Below, piece after piece: positions 1 to 11,528 of a DNA stretch of 64,000 nt (position 1 is the first letter of the stretch; every line of letters starts with the position of its first letter). The notes under the pieces are model-generated. The model had not been told where the DNA came from and made no database searches. It worked only from the letters and a program-made list of their open reading frames with translations. Position numbers and translations under genes: made by a program. Source of the DNA: Uloborus plumipes (Eukaryota > Arthropoda > Arachnida > Araneae > Uloboridae). The stretch lies in contig JAXGGA010004745.1 of NCBI GenBank assembly GCA_038373865.1, forward strand, positions 1 to 64,000. Reading direction: 5' to 3'.

Positions 1-1390
1 ATCATACTTACTCTTTGTTAGTAGCTTACTAAGAGAAAAATAGAGGGAATTCACTTTAAGTATGCTATACCCCAAAAAAGGGGGGTCAATTTTTTCAAAC
101 TGAGAGAGTGACAAGAAGCACTAAGCGAGCAAACAAATGAATTTTATCAAAGATTATCAGAAATTTTACAACAATAACAAAGAAATAACTTCAACATGAA
201 TGAAAAACTATGTTTACTGTTGACAAACAAAACTAATTTACAACCTCCTTAAACGAACACTGTTTTAAGAGATGCAGCATCCGACAAATTTAATATTTAT
301 ATGAAGAAAGAGATTTACAATCATAAAATAAAGCTCAAATTTTTCTAAATGAATACTTTTTTAATAAATGAGACTCCTTTTTAATATTTTAACTAATGTT
401 TGGTAAATAAATCCATCTATTCTACCGGATGTTTCACCAGTGCTTTAAAAGTAATGCTAGAGTGACATTTTTTTTTTTTTTTTTTTTTTTTTTTGTGCCA
501 GGAGAGGGACATTTTTATTGCGCCAGGAGAGGGACATTTTAATCAAAAAAGGCTGATATTTCTACCCGGAATTATATAGAAGGTAAATAATGGTATTTTT
601 CTCTTTTATCCTCTTAACTCAATTACACACTGCAGGCAGAATTATTATTTTTATTTTATTTAGAACAGAAATGTTGGCCAGGAGAGGGACATCGAAAATG
701 TGACATACATCATTTTGAACTAAGGAATAATAATACGAACAGCAGACACATTCTATAGACAAAATACTTTACGAGTCCAAAGAAGTGATGAGAATAAACA
801 TTGTTATAAAACTGCAGATTCAAAATTCCTTCTTTTTGCCTTTAATAATTGAACCAATTTGTAGGCCAGGAGAGGGACATGCAATCTGGGGACAAACTTC
901 AAAATGATCTACCTGATTATATAATCATTTAGATAAGCTAAAGCAACTCTATATTACACTCATAACTATACATAATTCAACACTACAAGTGGAATTTGTG
1001 CAATGTTCACGTAAAATTTTAAAATAATTTATTTACATTTTAGAAACAGGGTGGGACACTCAAAAAAGGTGACTTTTTGGCTATTCAAAAATTTTTGTAG
1101 AAAAAAATAAATGAAAAATTGCTTTAATATGAATTGAATAACATCAGAATAAGTATTTCTAACAATTAAAAAACCAAAAAAACTTTCTAGGTCAAATAAT
1201 TTTTGTGCTGTCCTACGGGGACATCATATTGTTCGGATTTTGAAGAATCACCCATATGTGAGCAAAATACGACCTTACTTGACTTTACTTTTGCAAAGTA
1301 ACATTACGGAAGGCATCTGTGATCCATTTTAAGCAAATCATTTCAAAATAGTTTAATTTTATGAAAAATAAGTTCGCAAAAAAAACTTAC
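1..1390. other. AT-rich stretch with four copies of a 16-bp motif
   Basis: No exon is recognised here. If the minus-strand gene model is right, this is intron and downstream gene sequence. A 28-base T run (467-494) is followed by four copies of GCCAGGAGAGGGACAT at 497-512, 522-537, 677-692 and 865-880. Looser relatives containing GGGACA occur near 1050 and 1210. Repeated short motifs of this kind often lie in subterminal regions of DNA transposons, but I found no terminal inverted repeats around them. Confidence 0.5.
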
Positions 1391-1719
1391 TTTCTGTGGC
1401 TACCCGTGCTGGATCGTTGCTTGACTGATTTGTCTGAAAATTGCTGTCAATAAATAAACTCTGATGTCCAACTAGTGGCTTTAACTGGTTTTCTCAAGAA
1501 GAAGGACTGTTTAACTTGTGAAAAACAGCTTTAGTAAAAGAATATACCCGTTACAGGTTTTTGTATGCAGTAACTAACAAGCGTCCCGTTTTTAGGCTAC
1601 TGAGCATAAATGGGTTAAAGTAACCGAGTATAGTGCTAAGGCAAATGCTACTCACCCTCTCCTATGCTCGCAGCCGCTAGAATGATCAAGGATAAAAACA
1701 GTAGGTTGTAGTTCCCCAT
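1391..1719 (-). CDS. 5' coding exons of a putative secreted protein (partial)
   Basis: Two minus-strand coding exons are proposed. The first runs from the ATG at 1719-1717 to 1656. It encodes 21 codons (MGNYNLLFLSLIILAAASIGE) plus one base: a short polar N-terminus, a hydrophobic core LLFLSLIILAAA and small residues, as in a cleaved signal peptide. The start context is ACACCATGG. The exon ends at a GTGAGT donor (intron starts 1655). After a 222-base intron ending in TTTTCAG, a 43-base exon at 1433-1391 continues the frame as DKSVKQRSSTGSHR plus two bases, ending at a GTAAGT donor. The first codon of that second part is split across the junction, and the phases agree (1, then 2). The product would be secreted or membrane-targeted, and the mature domain lies left of the window. 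I do not recognise the family. The second exon is less certain because it is short; an acceptor 10 bases upstream would give a stop. Confidence 0.5.
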
Positions 1720-1778
1720 GGTGTCTACTGTTCTTGACTAGATGGTTTGAGGAAAACCCGCAGCCACGATCTAAGATT
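1720..1778 (-). other. 5' UTR part of the signal-peptide exon, with 3' splice site
   Basis: Reading the minus strand, a pyrimidine tract rich in T and C ends in TTTTCAG at 1781-1779. It is followed by 59 bases without another ATG before the start codon at 1719. This implies an upstream non-coding exon. The best candidate in the window is the exon driven by the TATA promoter near 16.17 kb. Confidence 0.5.
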
Positions 1779-1970
1779 CTGAAAAGAGAAAAAGGTAGTT
1801 TTAGGGCATCAGTATCATGTTATACAGTTCAAAGATTCAATGCATTTTCGCCCAACATCATTATTTTATGCATACAATAAAATTAATGCATTTTTAGAGC
1901 CTTTTTGGAATTTTATGCACGAAATTGCCTCAGTTGCTTTGGGAAAGAAAATTGTCAAAACTGAATCATA

Positions 1971-2136
1971 CACTGCAAAAAATATGTGTTGTTTTTACAG
2001 TATAATACAGATAATTTTATAGTAATAAACAAAAAATTGCTAAATTTACAGAGTAAACTGTAAAATTACTGATTTTGCAGTTTATGACTGTGTATTTTCA
2101 AGTTTTAAATTGGAACCTCAGCTGCCACTACTATAC
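1971..2136. mobile_element. Truncated MITE of the CACTGCAAAAAATA / ACTGTAAAA family
   Basis: The left end CACTGCAAAAAATA follows a TA at 1969-1970. The body holds the family hallmarks: a TTTTTACAGTATAATACAG stretch, repeated ACTGTAAAAT and TTTTGCAGTTTAT motifs, and a TGGAACCTCAGCTGCC segment near its right end. Other copies lie at 36623, 46971 and 47572. This copy stops where the 1.2-kb inverted-repeat element at 2137 begins. Confidence 0.65.
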
Positions 2137-3331
2137 CAAGGCTTCACTAGATAGCGTTTTATACATGCTGTATCATTACTCAAAACATCAATGGTGAAGA
2201 TTTGCCCGCTAGAGAGCGCTGAACAATCACCACCCAAATGTTTGTTTACAATTATTAACATATTGTTTTTGCTGAAAAAAAATATTTATCCCATCTTTCA
2301 GGGTTAAAAAATATTGATATAGTTAACTGAAGTGGAGTACACAGTGAATTGATGCCGAAGTCCTTATTAGTACTGCTTTTTAGGGGAAATAAATTCCCTT
2401 TTCAGGTAAAGTTGGTCACAACTCATGATTCAGTCATACGACATTTATTCATCTGTTTACTTTCTTAGAATTAGCAACATACAGCAATGACGTTCAATTT
2501 TGACATCTCTGCACTTTTAAAATAGACGCTTAAATTCGCAGACGATAAACAAAAAATGTAGCAATAAAATAATATTGTTCTATTTACTATTTTGTTTCAT
2601 TATTGTTGCTCACACGATCTTAATTGCTATGCAAAAGCTCAGATGTTCATTTTGATAGCATTGACGCATCAGAGCGATAAATGGCGAATCTATTCGTCGA
2701 GACATTTCATTTTGATGCCCCAGAATGAAATGTACTGTAATGAAGCGATGGTGTTCAACGGAAAAACGATTGACAACAAACAAATTAATTTTTTTAGTAA
2801 CAACGAAATGGGCATTTATAATCGCTTGGTACTAAAGAGCAATACAAGTACGGAAAAAATAAACAAAACTACAATATTGCGACGACCAACTGTATCATGG
2901 CGAACTGTGGACTGAATTTTAAAAAGTTCTATGGCAACCCGTTGGTAGTATTGGCTCGCTTAGCGAATAGATTCGCCATTTATCGCTCTGCGGTGCCAGT
3001 GTCGTTTCATAGTTAATTAATAATTAGAATCAATTAAAATGAAAAATAATTCGCTTATTAAAATAAGCCGTTAAAATGCAGAATAAACCAACAAATAAAA
3101 CAAGCTATTAAATAACGTTTAAATATACTAAAATAGAATTGAATGCCAAATTGTAAAATTGTCGCCAACAAATTAACTTTTGATTTTCTTTTATTATCTG
3201 ATTTGTATATAATGATGGTTACCATAAAATTAGATAACCATAGATGTCGCTGGACAAAGACCACCGTTTTTATCCCAAGGATTTTGATCAAATGAAGCAG
3301 CCTGTATAAAACGCTATCTAGTGAAGCCTTG
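2137..3331. mobile_element. 1.2-kb element with 29-bp perfect terminal inverted repeats
   Basis: The outer 29 bases at 2137-2165 (starting CAAGGCTTCACTAGATAGCG) are the exact reverse complement of 3303-3331. Similarity continues imperfectly for a few dozen bases inward. No transposase was seen, so this is a non-autonomous DNA transposon. A target duplication is not clear. A second, smaller perfect palindrome lies inside (2670-2990). Confidence 0.8.
2670..2990. repeat. Nested palindrome with 27-bp perfect arms
   Basis: Positions 2670-2696 (CAGAGCGATAAATGGCGAAT and 7 more bases) are the perfect reverse complement of 2964-2990. This could be a MITE inserted in the 2137-3331 element. Flanking target duplications are not evident. 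A 107-codon frame (2592-2915) spans it and is most likely a chance frame. Confidence 0.75.
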
Positions 3332-3544
3332 ACTTAATACATGCACAAAATCTTGATGAAAGACAAAATTTGAATTTCAATTTTTCAACAAACTCGTATG
3401 CAAGCATTAAAAAATTATTTTGATTTATCGCAAACACATGGTTAATCAAAAAATGCATTATTTGAGTGCGATAATGTTGTCAGTGTCAAATGTAATTCAG
3501 AATTATAGCCTCTACCACTTTCTGATTTCTACATTTATTGTGTG

Positions 3545-3971
3545 TTAAATCAACGCCTCATAAATACTAAATGCCTGTAACTTTCTGGTTTTTAACACAA
3601 AGCAAAATTTCATTCTTGGTTCACGATACATTGCCATCTACCAGAGTTCTTCGAGAAACAGGAATTAACGATTGGTTCATTTCTAAATTTAAATTTAAAA
3701 ATTAACCAATCAAAAAATTTAATTCGAATATTGTTTGGATCCATCGCCAATAGCTGCAAAATGCGCTTGGTTCACGATACACTGCCATCTACCGGAGTTC
3801 TTAAAAAAATTAACTATTGGTTCATTTCTGAATTTAAATTTAAAAATTATCCAATCAAAAAATAACAACTGCATTATCGGATTGCCGCAAGGTGGCGTTT
3901 AAAGTGGAACCCATCTCGACGGTAGCGAAGCAAATGTTTTAGGCATTTAGTATTTAGGAGGCGTTGGTTAA
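3545..3971. mobile_element. MITE of about 427 bp with two internal direct repeats
   Basis: The left end (TTAAATCAACGCCTC followed by TAAATACTAAATGCCT with one base between) matches the reverse complement of the right end near 3940-3971 with few mismatches. Inside are two direct repeats, 3617-3717 and 3768-3862. Both begin TGGTTCACGATACA and both contain AAATTTAAATTTAAAAATTA followed by CCAATCAAAAAA. The unit duplication appears to have happened inside the element. Confidence 0.7.
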
Positions 3972-4830
3972 ATACGATGCTATGCATAAATAAACTCATT
4001 CAGCTTAATTCTTCATATGCATTTATAAGTTCAAAGTGAGAAAATCTCTCTTCAACAATCTCATTTTTGAAATAATTTACTAAAATTTAAATTAAAAAAA
4101 GAAGAAGAAACAGGATTTTGGATAGTTTATGTTATACAGCTAAAATTCAAAGTTGCCATTGAATTACCATAATAACTGTTTTGCTGACTAAGCCTTGGGA
4201 GAAGGTTGAGGCAGAATCCCCTGAAATATAAAGATTAATTGTAGGTTAAGTTCATTCTTTCACGCGTACTTCCTCAAACTAGATGGAATGTGGAGATTTC
4301 CTTGAAAAATCGGTTGAACATTCTTTGGAGTTTTTGGAAATGTTGAGCCGAATAAATATATAGAAGTCGTGATACAGTTTCTTTCTCCAATCTTCATTAA
4401 AACTGAATGCAGCGGTGGAATGCTTTCAGCTTGATGTTTCTAAATATAGGAAAGTTTTTTATACCACTTATATTGTCCACCACAGGACTGTTGATATTTG
4501 TCCTTGGCCTAGTCCATTTCGGAACCGGTTGAAAAGAAAAATAGAGAAGGTAGCTATAATCAAATATAGACGAAGCCATATAGAGGCCAATCCACGAAAA
4601 AGCCGTGCAGAGCTGTCCCGTGCGGGACTAAATGTCTACTATGTCGTAGAATGTAGAATTAACCATTTGTGTGCGCATTTTAAAGGTTTTCTCGTACCTT
4701 TCGCTCAGTCCTTTCATTAAGGAGAGACAGAGAGAGTCAATTGACCTCCTGGATTTGGGAAAACTAATGTGCGTGTGTACATAGCAGAGTGGTTTTTGAT
4801 GACTTTTTGGCAAAATTTTTGCAGAATATA
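3972..4830. other. Unannotated AT-rich sequence
   Basis: I see no inverted repeats, transposase similarity or clear exons here. A 101-codon frame (4415-4720) lacks compositional or domain support. Confidence 0.4.
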
Positions 4831-5780
4831 GTGAACTATCACTTATACGCCGCCTCATTTATGCGCCTTTTTCACTTATATGGCGATTTTGAATGGTCCC
4901 AGCACATTTCATTGCAAAATAATGATGGTATCATCCGTTTGTGAGTCGCTATAAAGATAAATATTTCACTTATGCGCCGAATTTTCCCTGAAATGTTAAA
5001 GTTTTTCTTTAAAAAATAAGCATTTTTCTTCACCTTCCTCTTCAATCTTTCGCCTTTATTACTCACGGAAGGAATTTTTCCTGCATGAACTAGAGTTCGG
5101 AGAGGGACAATTACCTATTATGGATCGTTTTAAAGGGAACAGTTTGTAATTAGGTATACTACAATTTTTGTTTGCCGACAGAGTGGTATAGTGGTTAAGA
5201 CGCTGGCCTCTTACGCCCAAAAGCGCGGGTTCGAACCTGGCTCCAGTCGGTCGATTTTCATGATGCAGAAAATCGACAGCGCTCATGTCGTATGATTATG
5301 CGGCATGTAAAAGATCCCTCGAGTACTTGTTTGGCTAAAAGTATCTTGTGGCAAAATTAAATTCCTAGTGCAGTTTCGCATCGAATAGAGCCCAGGTGCC
5401 TCCATCTAGTGGGGAAACTGGGCGTTAAAAATACTTGTGGCAATGGTATCCCGCCGATGGTGGTGCCACATGAAAGAGTGGATGCCGCTTTGGGGAATGC
5501 ACTAGGTCTGCAAATGGCAAGAAGCTAAACGCAGCCCCATTTGAAACAAACAAACAAACAAACAATTTTTGTTTTCTCTTTATCATTGTAGTTACGTTAC
5601 AGTAATTGCCAAACCGTAGTAATATGACCCTTGTCTATAGAAACATTCTTATTCATTCTCTCATTCGAATCTATGTTGCGTTTTAGTCCTTCAAATAGGC
5701 TTGTTCACTTATACGTCTCTCTCACTTATGCGCCTTTTTCGGTTGGTCCCTTGGGCCGGCGCATAAGTGAGAGTTCACTG
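4831..5780. mobile_element. Tc1/mariner or pogo-like MITE split by a SINE
   Basis: The left end GTGAACTATCACTTATACGC is matched in inverted orientation by the right end GCATAAGTGAGAGTTCACTG, with TA on both outer sides (4829-4830 and 5781-5782). Several ACTTATGCGCC-type repeats lie inside both arms. A TA target duplication and GCGC-rich subterminal repeats fit non-autonomous Tc1/mariner/pogo elements. A SINE has inserted in its middle (5172-5564). Confidence 0.65.
5172..5564 (+). mobile_element. tRNA-derived SINE
   Basis: The 5' part is tRNA-like. An A-box-like TGGTATAGTGG at 5184-5194 is followed by a B-box GGGTTCGAACC at about 5227-5237, the internal RNA polymerase III promoter of tRNA genes. 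The D and T arms are recognisable but the acceptor stem is degenerate. A unique body of about 270 bases (including GCATGTAAAAGATCCC) ends in a simple-repeat AAAC tail (5544-5564), a normal SINE ending. It encodes no protein and depends on LINE reverse transcriptase. It lies inside the 4831-5780 MITE. The SINE family was not identified. Confidence 0.8.
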
Positions 5781-5985
5781 TATATATCTTTTGCAAATCC
5801 CCGCTCCCCTTGCCCCTCCAGCCTCCTGGAAAGGGGCTTGTTTTTGCCCACTGGAAAACTTTTTAAATGACAGGCAGTCCTTTAACTGCTAAAAATTTCA
5901 CGCAAGTGGTTTAATCCATCCCCCCCCCTATTAAAAAAACGCCCCATCACATCGAAGGAAATAAAAAAACGGCGGTTTTTCTCCG

Positions 5986-6430
5986 TCACCTTGACTGGCA
6001 AAAGCGGCAACCCGATTTGAATGTGACGGTTCGGGCGCCCCAGAAGAGGTGACGCTTCATTATCGTCGAGGAAGAGAAGTGAAATGGGTCGTAAATTTGA
6101 TTTTTTACGGAATCGTCTCTCTGGGCCACGCGTAACGCGCCGCCGTAATGGGTCACTAGGGATGGGACGCAAGGGCGGCGGCCCGGAAAATGAGCCCCGA
6201 GGACTCTTATTTTGGCAGAAAGTCTCATTTGGCACGGAAGCTGGCAGGATCGGTTTTATAGCCGCGAATATCGCATTACGGAGTGTGGTTATTGGGTTGG
6301 CGGGGATTGTGGCGGCTCAATGGCTCGTGCAGCAGTCAGACCAGCGAAGTATCGGCAGAAAATTTGGCGACCAGTCATTTGGTTGAAAAATAGGAGGACA
6401 ATAACCGGAGCAAATTTAAGAAAAAGGTGA
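5986..6430. other. GC-rich, CpG-rich island with a TATA-like site on the minus strand
   Basis: This stretch is much richer in G, C and CpG than its surroundings. On the minus strand CTATAAAACC lies at about 6253-6262, and overlapping frames of 80 and 117 codons begin about 25-30 bases downstream. I recognise no protein family and saw no splice sites or poly(A) signal that would make a gene model. It could be a promoter region, a CpG-rich repeat, or part of an unrecognised transposon. Confidence 0.3.
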
Positions 6431-6727
6431 TCCCGAGAGCCTCAAAATAAACATGAGCTTAGAAGTGCAGTGCACAGTCATTCGGCGAGATTTAAAGCCA
6501 TTCCGGTCAACTGTGAACCCCTTCAAATTTTGTAGCGTATTTGATTTTAATAACTAAATAACTAAATTAATTAATGAGTGTGAAGATGTTGAACTAAATT
6601 TTTATTGAAAAGGTCCGAAACATTAAGATGGTTGATACAAATTAGCGACAAACACTACAGGAACAAATCCATTAAATCAACTAACAATTAGTGGAAGTTG
6701 CCAAAACATAATAAGCAAAAGTTAAGC

Positions 6728-6926
6728 GTTGGCAACTAACAAAACAAAACATTACTAGAGCCTACAGAATTAAAAATTCAACACTCCCTCCAATTCTGTT
6801 GGCGGTAGAATTCTGTTGGCGACTGAATTTACAAAACAAAAATCTAAATGAAAGAAACGTAATAATAAAAGTGTTGGCAATTAACAAAACAAAATATTAA
6901 GAGCCTACAGAATTAACAATTCAACA
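6728..6926. repeat. Imperfect direct duplication, about 145-bp offset
   Basis: The string GTTGGCAACTAACAAAAC near 6728, followed by AGCCTACAGAATTAA, recurs near 6872 as GTTGGCAATTAACAAAAC followed by the same AGCCTACAGAATTAA. This is a local tandem duplication with no coding content. Confidence 0.65.
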
Positions 6927-7003
6927 ATGAGCAGAAAAATTAATATAAATCAGTGTGAACTTTCCCATATTGAACTCAAAGTATGTTTCTCTCGATGACA
7001 AAT

Positions 7004-7145
7004 CTGTACCTCAGAACCAAACTAACGTAAGTCCATTTTCGTCATTTTTCGGTAGAGGGGAAAAACGATTGTCGAATACATCGTTTTTCCCCTCTACCGA
7101 AAAATGACGAAAATGGACTTACGTTAGTCTGGTTCTGAGGTACAG
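7004..7145. mobile_element. 142-bp hairpin MITE, copy 1
   Basis: The element is almost entirely palindromic: it begins CTGTACCTCAGAACC and ends with the reverse complement GGTTCTGAGGTACAG. The arms are about 60 bases each around a short spacer. It is flanked by the 4-bp duplication AAAT (7000-7003 and 7146-7149). The second copy at 11387 has the same length and also a 4-bp duplication. The superfamily is uncertain; several have 4-bp target duplications. Confidence 0.85.
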
Positions 7146-7149
7146 AAAT

Positions 7150-8260
7150 GTGTGTGTGTGTGTGTGTTTGTGTGCAGGGGCCGATCGACGTCAGAAGAGG
7201 TGGAGCACCGGGATGGACCCGGTGGCAGACTTCAAAATCAATCTGAAAAAGGCACTACAAGACATCTGAGGTCCAAAATGAAATAAATAGCCATTTTTCA
7301 TTACTCAAAATTAAAATTAAAAAAAACCCCCAGTATTGCATTCTCCCGGCATGGGCTTGAGCAGAGAGTTTTCCACTCTTGAATATCCCAAACAATAGTT
7401 GGCAATATTGCGCACAGCCAATTGCCTAAAACCATGCTGAGGGTAAACAATCACCTAAGAGAGGGATTTTGGTTTTGGCACTCTTGAATGGCCAAATTTT
7501 CACAAAATTGTCCAGTCGGGAGCTGAAGTCTGATCATTCCATTTCTAAATGTCGCATTTTCGTAAAAAAAGGACGGAAAATCCTTATTCTATGCATTTAG
7601 TACTTCTACAGATACAATAAAAAATGCGCTATCGTTTTACAAATAATAACAAGAAAATAAATTATGTCAAACTTTCAAATTTTTACGATGGCTTCAAGCT
7701 GGCAGTTATACTTGAATAATAGAACACAACTAACCTTGCCTTCGAAGTGTTGACATTAAAATAATAAAATAGAAAAAGTCACGAACACTTCCCAGTCTTG
7801 AAATTGTAATAATAAAAATACCTCTGAATTTATTTTGTTTGTCTTAGTTGTAACAACTGAACTCAAACTTCTACATTTACAGAAATATAAAAAGATTTAA
7901 AATAAAGCATTGATTAGTGACTGCAATCAAAGAAAGCTTTGAACAATCGAGCTAACACGGGTTATCAAAACCGTCGCGAACAACTTGAAGGATCGTAAAT
8001 TCCACAATGCGCTGAAAAATATGTTCCTTTAAATGATCCATTACTTTTTCACCCCATTATTGGGAATTTTCGTGAAAATTACGTCTTAGACTGGAATTTT
8101 AACAAAATAACTAAGAATCAAAAATTTTTCGACGCGTTCTATAAACTTTCTCAGCACTAAAGAAAAGAAGAAGAGAAAACCTACAAAGATTTCAGAGAAA
8201 TCTATCTGGTAGTTTCCGAGCTTTCTCCAAACCTTACAATATACATTTGAAGAATATAGA
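7150..8260. other. No recognised gene
   Basis: A short GT microsatellite (about 7150-7172) is followed by a moderately GC-rich patch to about 7270. The rest is AT-rich sequence without recognised elements or exons. Confidence 0.4.
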
Positions 8261-8262
8261 TA

Positions 8263-8434
8263 CTGTCGTCCCAGCTTAATCGGGTAACGAATAAATGAAT
8301 ACCCCGCTTATACGAATAAAATATTTCGGAGCCGATGCTATAGATGCAATGTTAAAGATCTCCGCTTAATCGAATAGCCCGTTTAATCGAATATTTCTTG
8401 GAACCGATAGTATTCGTTTAAGCGGGGCCGACAG
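8263..8434. mobile_element. 172-bp pogo-like MITE
   Basis: The ends CTGTCGTCCCAGCTTAATCG and AAGCGGGGCCGACAG form an inverted repeat, flanked by TA at 8261-8262 and 8435-8436. Internal CGCTTAATCGAATA-type repeats resemble those at 52382 and, more distantly, 53185. The TA duplication fits the Tc1/mariner/pogo group. Confidence 0.8.
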
Positions 8435-8462
8435 TATCACAATGAACTTTATAATTGCTATT

Positions 8463-8697
8463 GGGCCATTCCATGAAACAGCCGCTATCTTGTCCCGCAC
8501 GTGACGTTCATATATTTCATTAAAAAATGTTGATTTTAAAAAATAATGAAGGACATTTTGTTAGTTAAGAAATCGCAAACTAGTGTGGGATTTCTTCGGT
8601 CAAATCTTTGTTCATTACTCGTTAAAACGACTACTTTTCAACGAAATATATGAGCGTCACGTACTGGACAAGATGGCGGCGTTTTCGCGGAATGGCC
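8463..8697. mobile_element. MITE of the GGGCCATTCCATG family
   Basis: Left arm GGGCCATTCCATGAAA, then CCGCTATCTTGTCC and CACGTGACG, is mirrored by the right arm GTCACGTACTGGACAAGATGG ending GGAATGGCC. Further copies or partial copies are at 38515, 51346 and 52327. A target duplication is not obvious. Confidence 0.7.
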
Positions 8698-11386
8698 TCA
8701 TTATTCATTTTTTTTTTTTTTTTTTTTTGGCATCTCTGAAAAAGCTTGTCTCACCAATCAATCAGCTTTCCAACGCAAAAAAGAAAACAAAAGAAATAAA
8801 TAAATAATAAAAAAACAATATAAAAATAATTCCAGTTTATGAAAAGTAAATTTCCCTTTTATCGCATCATTTAAACTTTAAAACTACTTGTTAAGTTATG
8901 TAAAAAAATCTAGGGAGAGAATTATTTTACGCTTTCCGCGAAGCATGAAACATTCTTGCTTGTCAAAGATGGCAAATTGTTTTATGAATATCAATAATAA
9001 TAAAATGCAGAGTACATTTAAATTTACATTCAAGTTTAGTTCTGGTTTCCAAAAAGACAACGATTGCAGAGCAATTTTCCTATTACTGAATGTACACTGT
9101 ACTTACGATATGAATACAAATAAGCTGCAAAATTTATTCACATACTATATGCATTACAAGTGATTACTTTAGAAAATAATTAAGCTTCGTCTAGACCTAA
9201 ACGAACCTACTTTTTAGTAGACCAGCATCGATTTCTCTCTTAAAATCGCCAAAACTTGAGGGAGAAAATATACTCGTAAGGACGCTGTCCAAATTCAAAT
9301 TATAACGTAAGGTCAGTAAAAGGAACGCTCAAGCTTTATTTCATTTTTAAAAATTCACAACATCGTCAAAACTTGGAACACGAGAGTAGATACATCTTTG
9401 TTGATGCATGCAATTAGTTAAACAAACACCTGGTTAACACGAAACCAAGTCTAAAATTAATATTTTGGTAGTTTGTTATTTAATGACTTTGAAATATTTT
9501 CACATAATACGTGCTTTGAAATGAAAGCTTCTCCTAAGAAACGCTCAAATGTTTCACATTTACACTGAAAACTTTTGTGATTAAATTCTGTAATATCTTT
9601 CTATGGAATCCATTATTTTGGTGGATGTAGAAAGTCAACTTGTATCGAGAACCATTGATTGGATCTCTTTATATAGAAACTTTAGTCACCTTTTTAAATG
9701 GGAGAAATTTAGCAGAGTACTGTGTCACGTATTTTGGGGGTTTGAAATAAAAAATGTGTCCCAACTGAGTGAATGAACACTTTCTACCAAATATAGCATT
9801 TGTTAGTTGTTTTGCCTATGGAAATATATAAAAAAAAGGGACTACTATGAAATGATCTAAAAAAAAAAATTTTTTTTTTGGAACTCTTATTTTAAAAAAA
9901 AAAGAGCGACTGTTCGTTCAATGATCGATCTGCCCTATGAATTAAGAAAGTTTTGGTAAGTAAATTCGATTGGAATTTTAATGAACCAAAAAACTTAATC
10001 AAGATGCAAAGTGACAAAAGTGTCAGGAGGCCAAAAAGAAACTGCAAATTTTCAGTTTAAAAACAAAAGTTTCAAAAAACGAATCACAAATACAAAATTT
10101 TGGAAGGAAAATCATTTTTTAAAAGTCCAGTTAGTACTGATTTAAATTTACCATGAATTTTAATTTGGTAATAGAATCTGATAATGCTTTGATTTAGTTT
10201 ATTTTAAATAAGTGCTAAGAAGTGTACAGCATTTTTTTTTTATATTAGCAAACATAAACTTCGGCAAGGTTTATTATTCGCTAATAAACCCCGATTACTT
10301 GTAAAATTATAACTTTCAATTCAAAAGTTTTAGATTATTTCCGAAAAAAGAAAAAAAGAAGAATTTTTTTTTCTTTTCTTCTTATTCAAAATAGAGTCTA
10401 ATTATTATCGTCCGCCAAACTCATATAATTGGTTTTATTACGTAATCACACTATGTAGTCCATGGTTTGCTCTTCGGGCTAATAAACTGGTCCAAAAAAA
10501 ACAACTAGTTGCTATTCTTTATCACAAATGGAGTAACTCTGGTTAGTTACGAAAGTTTTAAGAAATTATAAAATATTGCTTTGAGTGTATTTTTTGTTCA
10601 ATTTACCATTGTTTTGTAAAATGCAAAAGGTAAATATTCAAACTTTTTTTAAACATTATGTCGAAAAAATTATCGCTTTGTTTTGTTTTTGTTTGTAATT
10701 AAGGTTTCTTCGATCTACCTTCCTTTTTTGTTGTTGTTGTTGTTATTTTTCTCGTGAATATTTTTTTAAATCTAAATATTCAGGCATTCCTGTTTTTTAG
10801 TGAGCATCAAGAAGATTGCTTATTGGTCTCGCTTCAAACTAACTCAACTGTCATTTTTCAAATGTTGGGTCGATTTCTATTGTCTTTGGGATTGGTCAGG
10901 CCAGTCGCATGGCTTTTATTCATTTTGTTGAGTGTCTATAACAAAAATAATCACAAAACCAAAATTTTTGTTTTAAAACTTATCCGAAAAATACACTCTA
11001 TTTCTTCCCATACAAAATTTGAAATTCCGTCAAGAAATACAATGATTTGGAAGAAAAACAACATTCACGTGGAGACAAGAAAATGCGCTATGTCTACAAC
11101 ACCATTCAGGTAAAAAGTAAACTTTTGTCTCTCACCATTAAACTTTCCAAAAATACATGATAACGCAAAAAGTTGCTAAACTTCTATGTTTCGACGCATC
11201 CAAGCTTTGAGAAAATGCCTCAATTTGTTCTGCAGTTTTTTTAAATGAAATCACACATTTATAACAGAAACAATCTGTTTAAAACTAATTTATTATAATC
11301 TCTCTCACTTTTTTTCCAAAAGTGCGGCTCACACAAGCGAAAACGCGAATATCATTATAATATAACGAATAGGTACGAAAAAATAT
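8698..11386. other. No recognised gene
   Basis: AT-rich sequence with a T run at about 8709-8728 and a short GTT repeat near 10730. Frames of 91 and 119 codons (8888-9163, 10754-11113) show no family similarity I recognise. Confidence 0.4.
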
Positions 11387-11528
11387 CTGTACCTCAGAAC
11401 CAGACTAACCTAAGTCCATTTTCGTCATTTTTCAGTAGATTGGAAAAACGATGTATTCGACAATCGTTTTTCCCCTCTACCGAAAAATGACGAAAGTGGA
11501 CTTACGTTAGTCTGGTTCTGAGGTACAG
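11387..11528. mobile_element. 142-bp hairpin MITE, copy 2
   Basis: Same family as 7004-7145, with identical 15-base termini and ATAT duplicated on both sides (11383-11386 and 11529-11532). The asymmetric central spacer reads in the opposite orientation to copy 1, so the element inserted the other way round. Confidence 0.85.

Noticed and set aside
1840..2022. 60-codon frame upstream of the signal-peptide exon
   Set aside because: It lies on the opposite strand in AT-rich sequence and partly within a MITE.
5173..5252. Functional tRNA gene
   Set aside because: The A and B boxes are good but the acceptor stem and T stem do not pair fully, and the sequence continues into a long body with an AAAC tail, as in a SINE.
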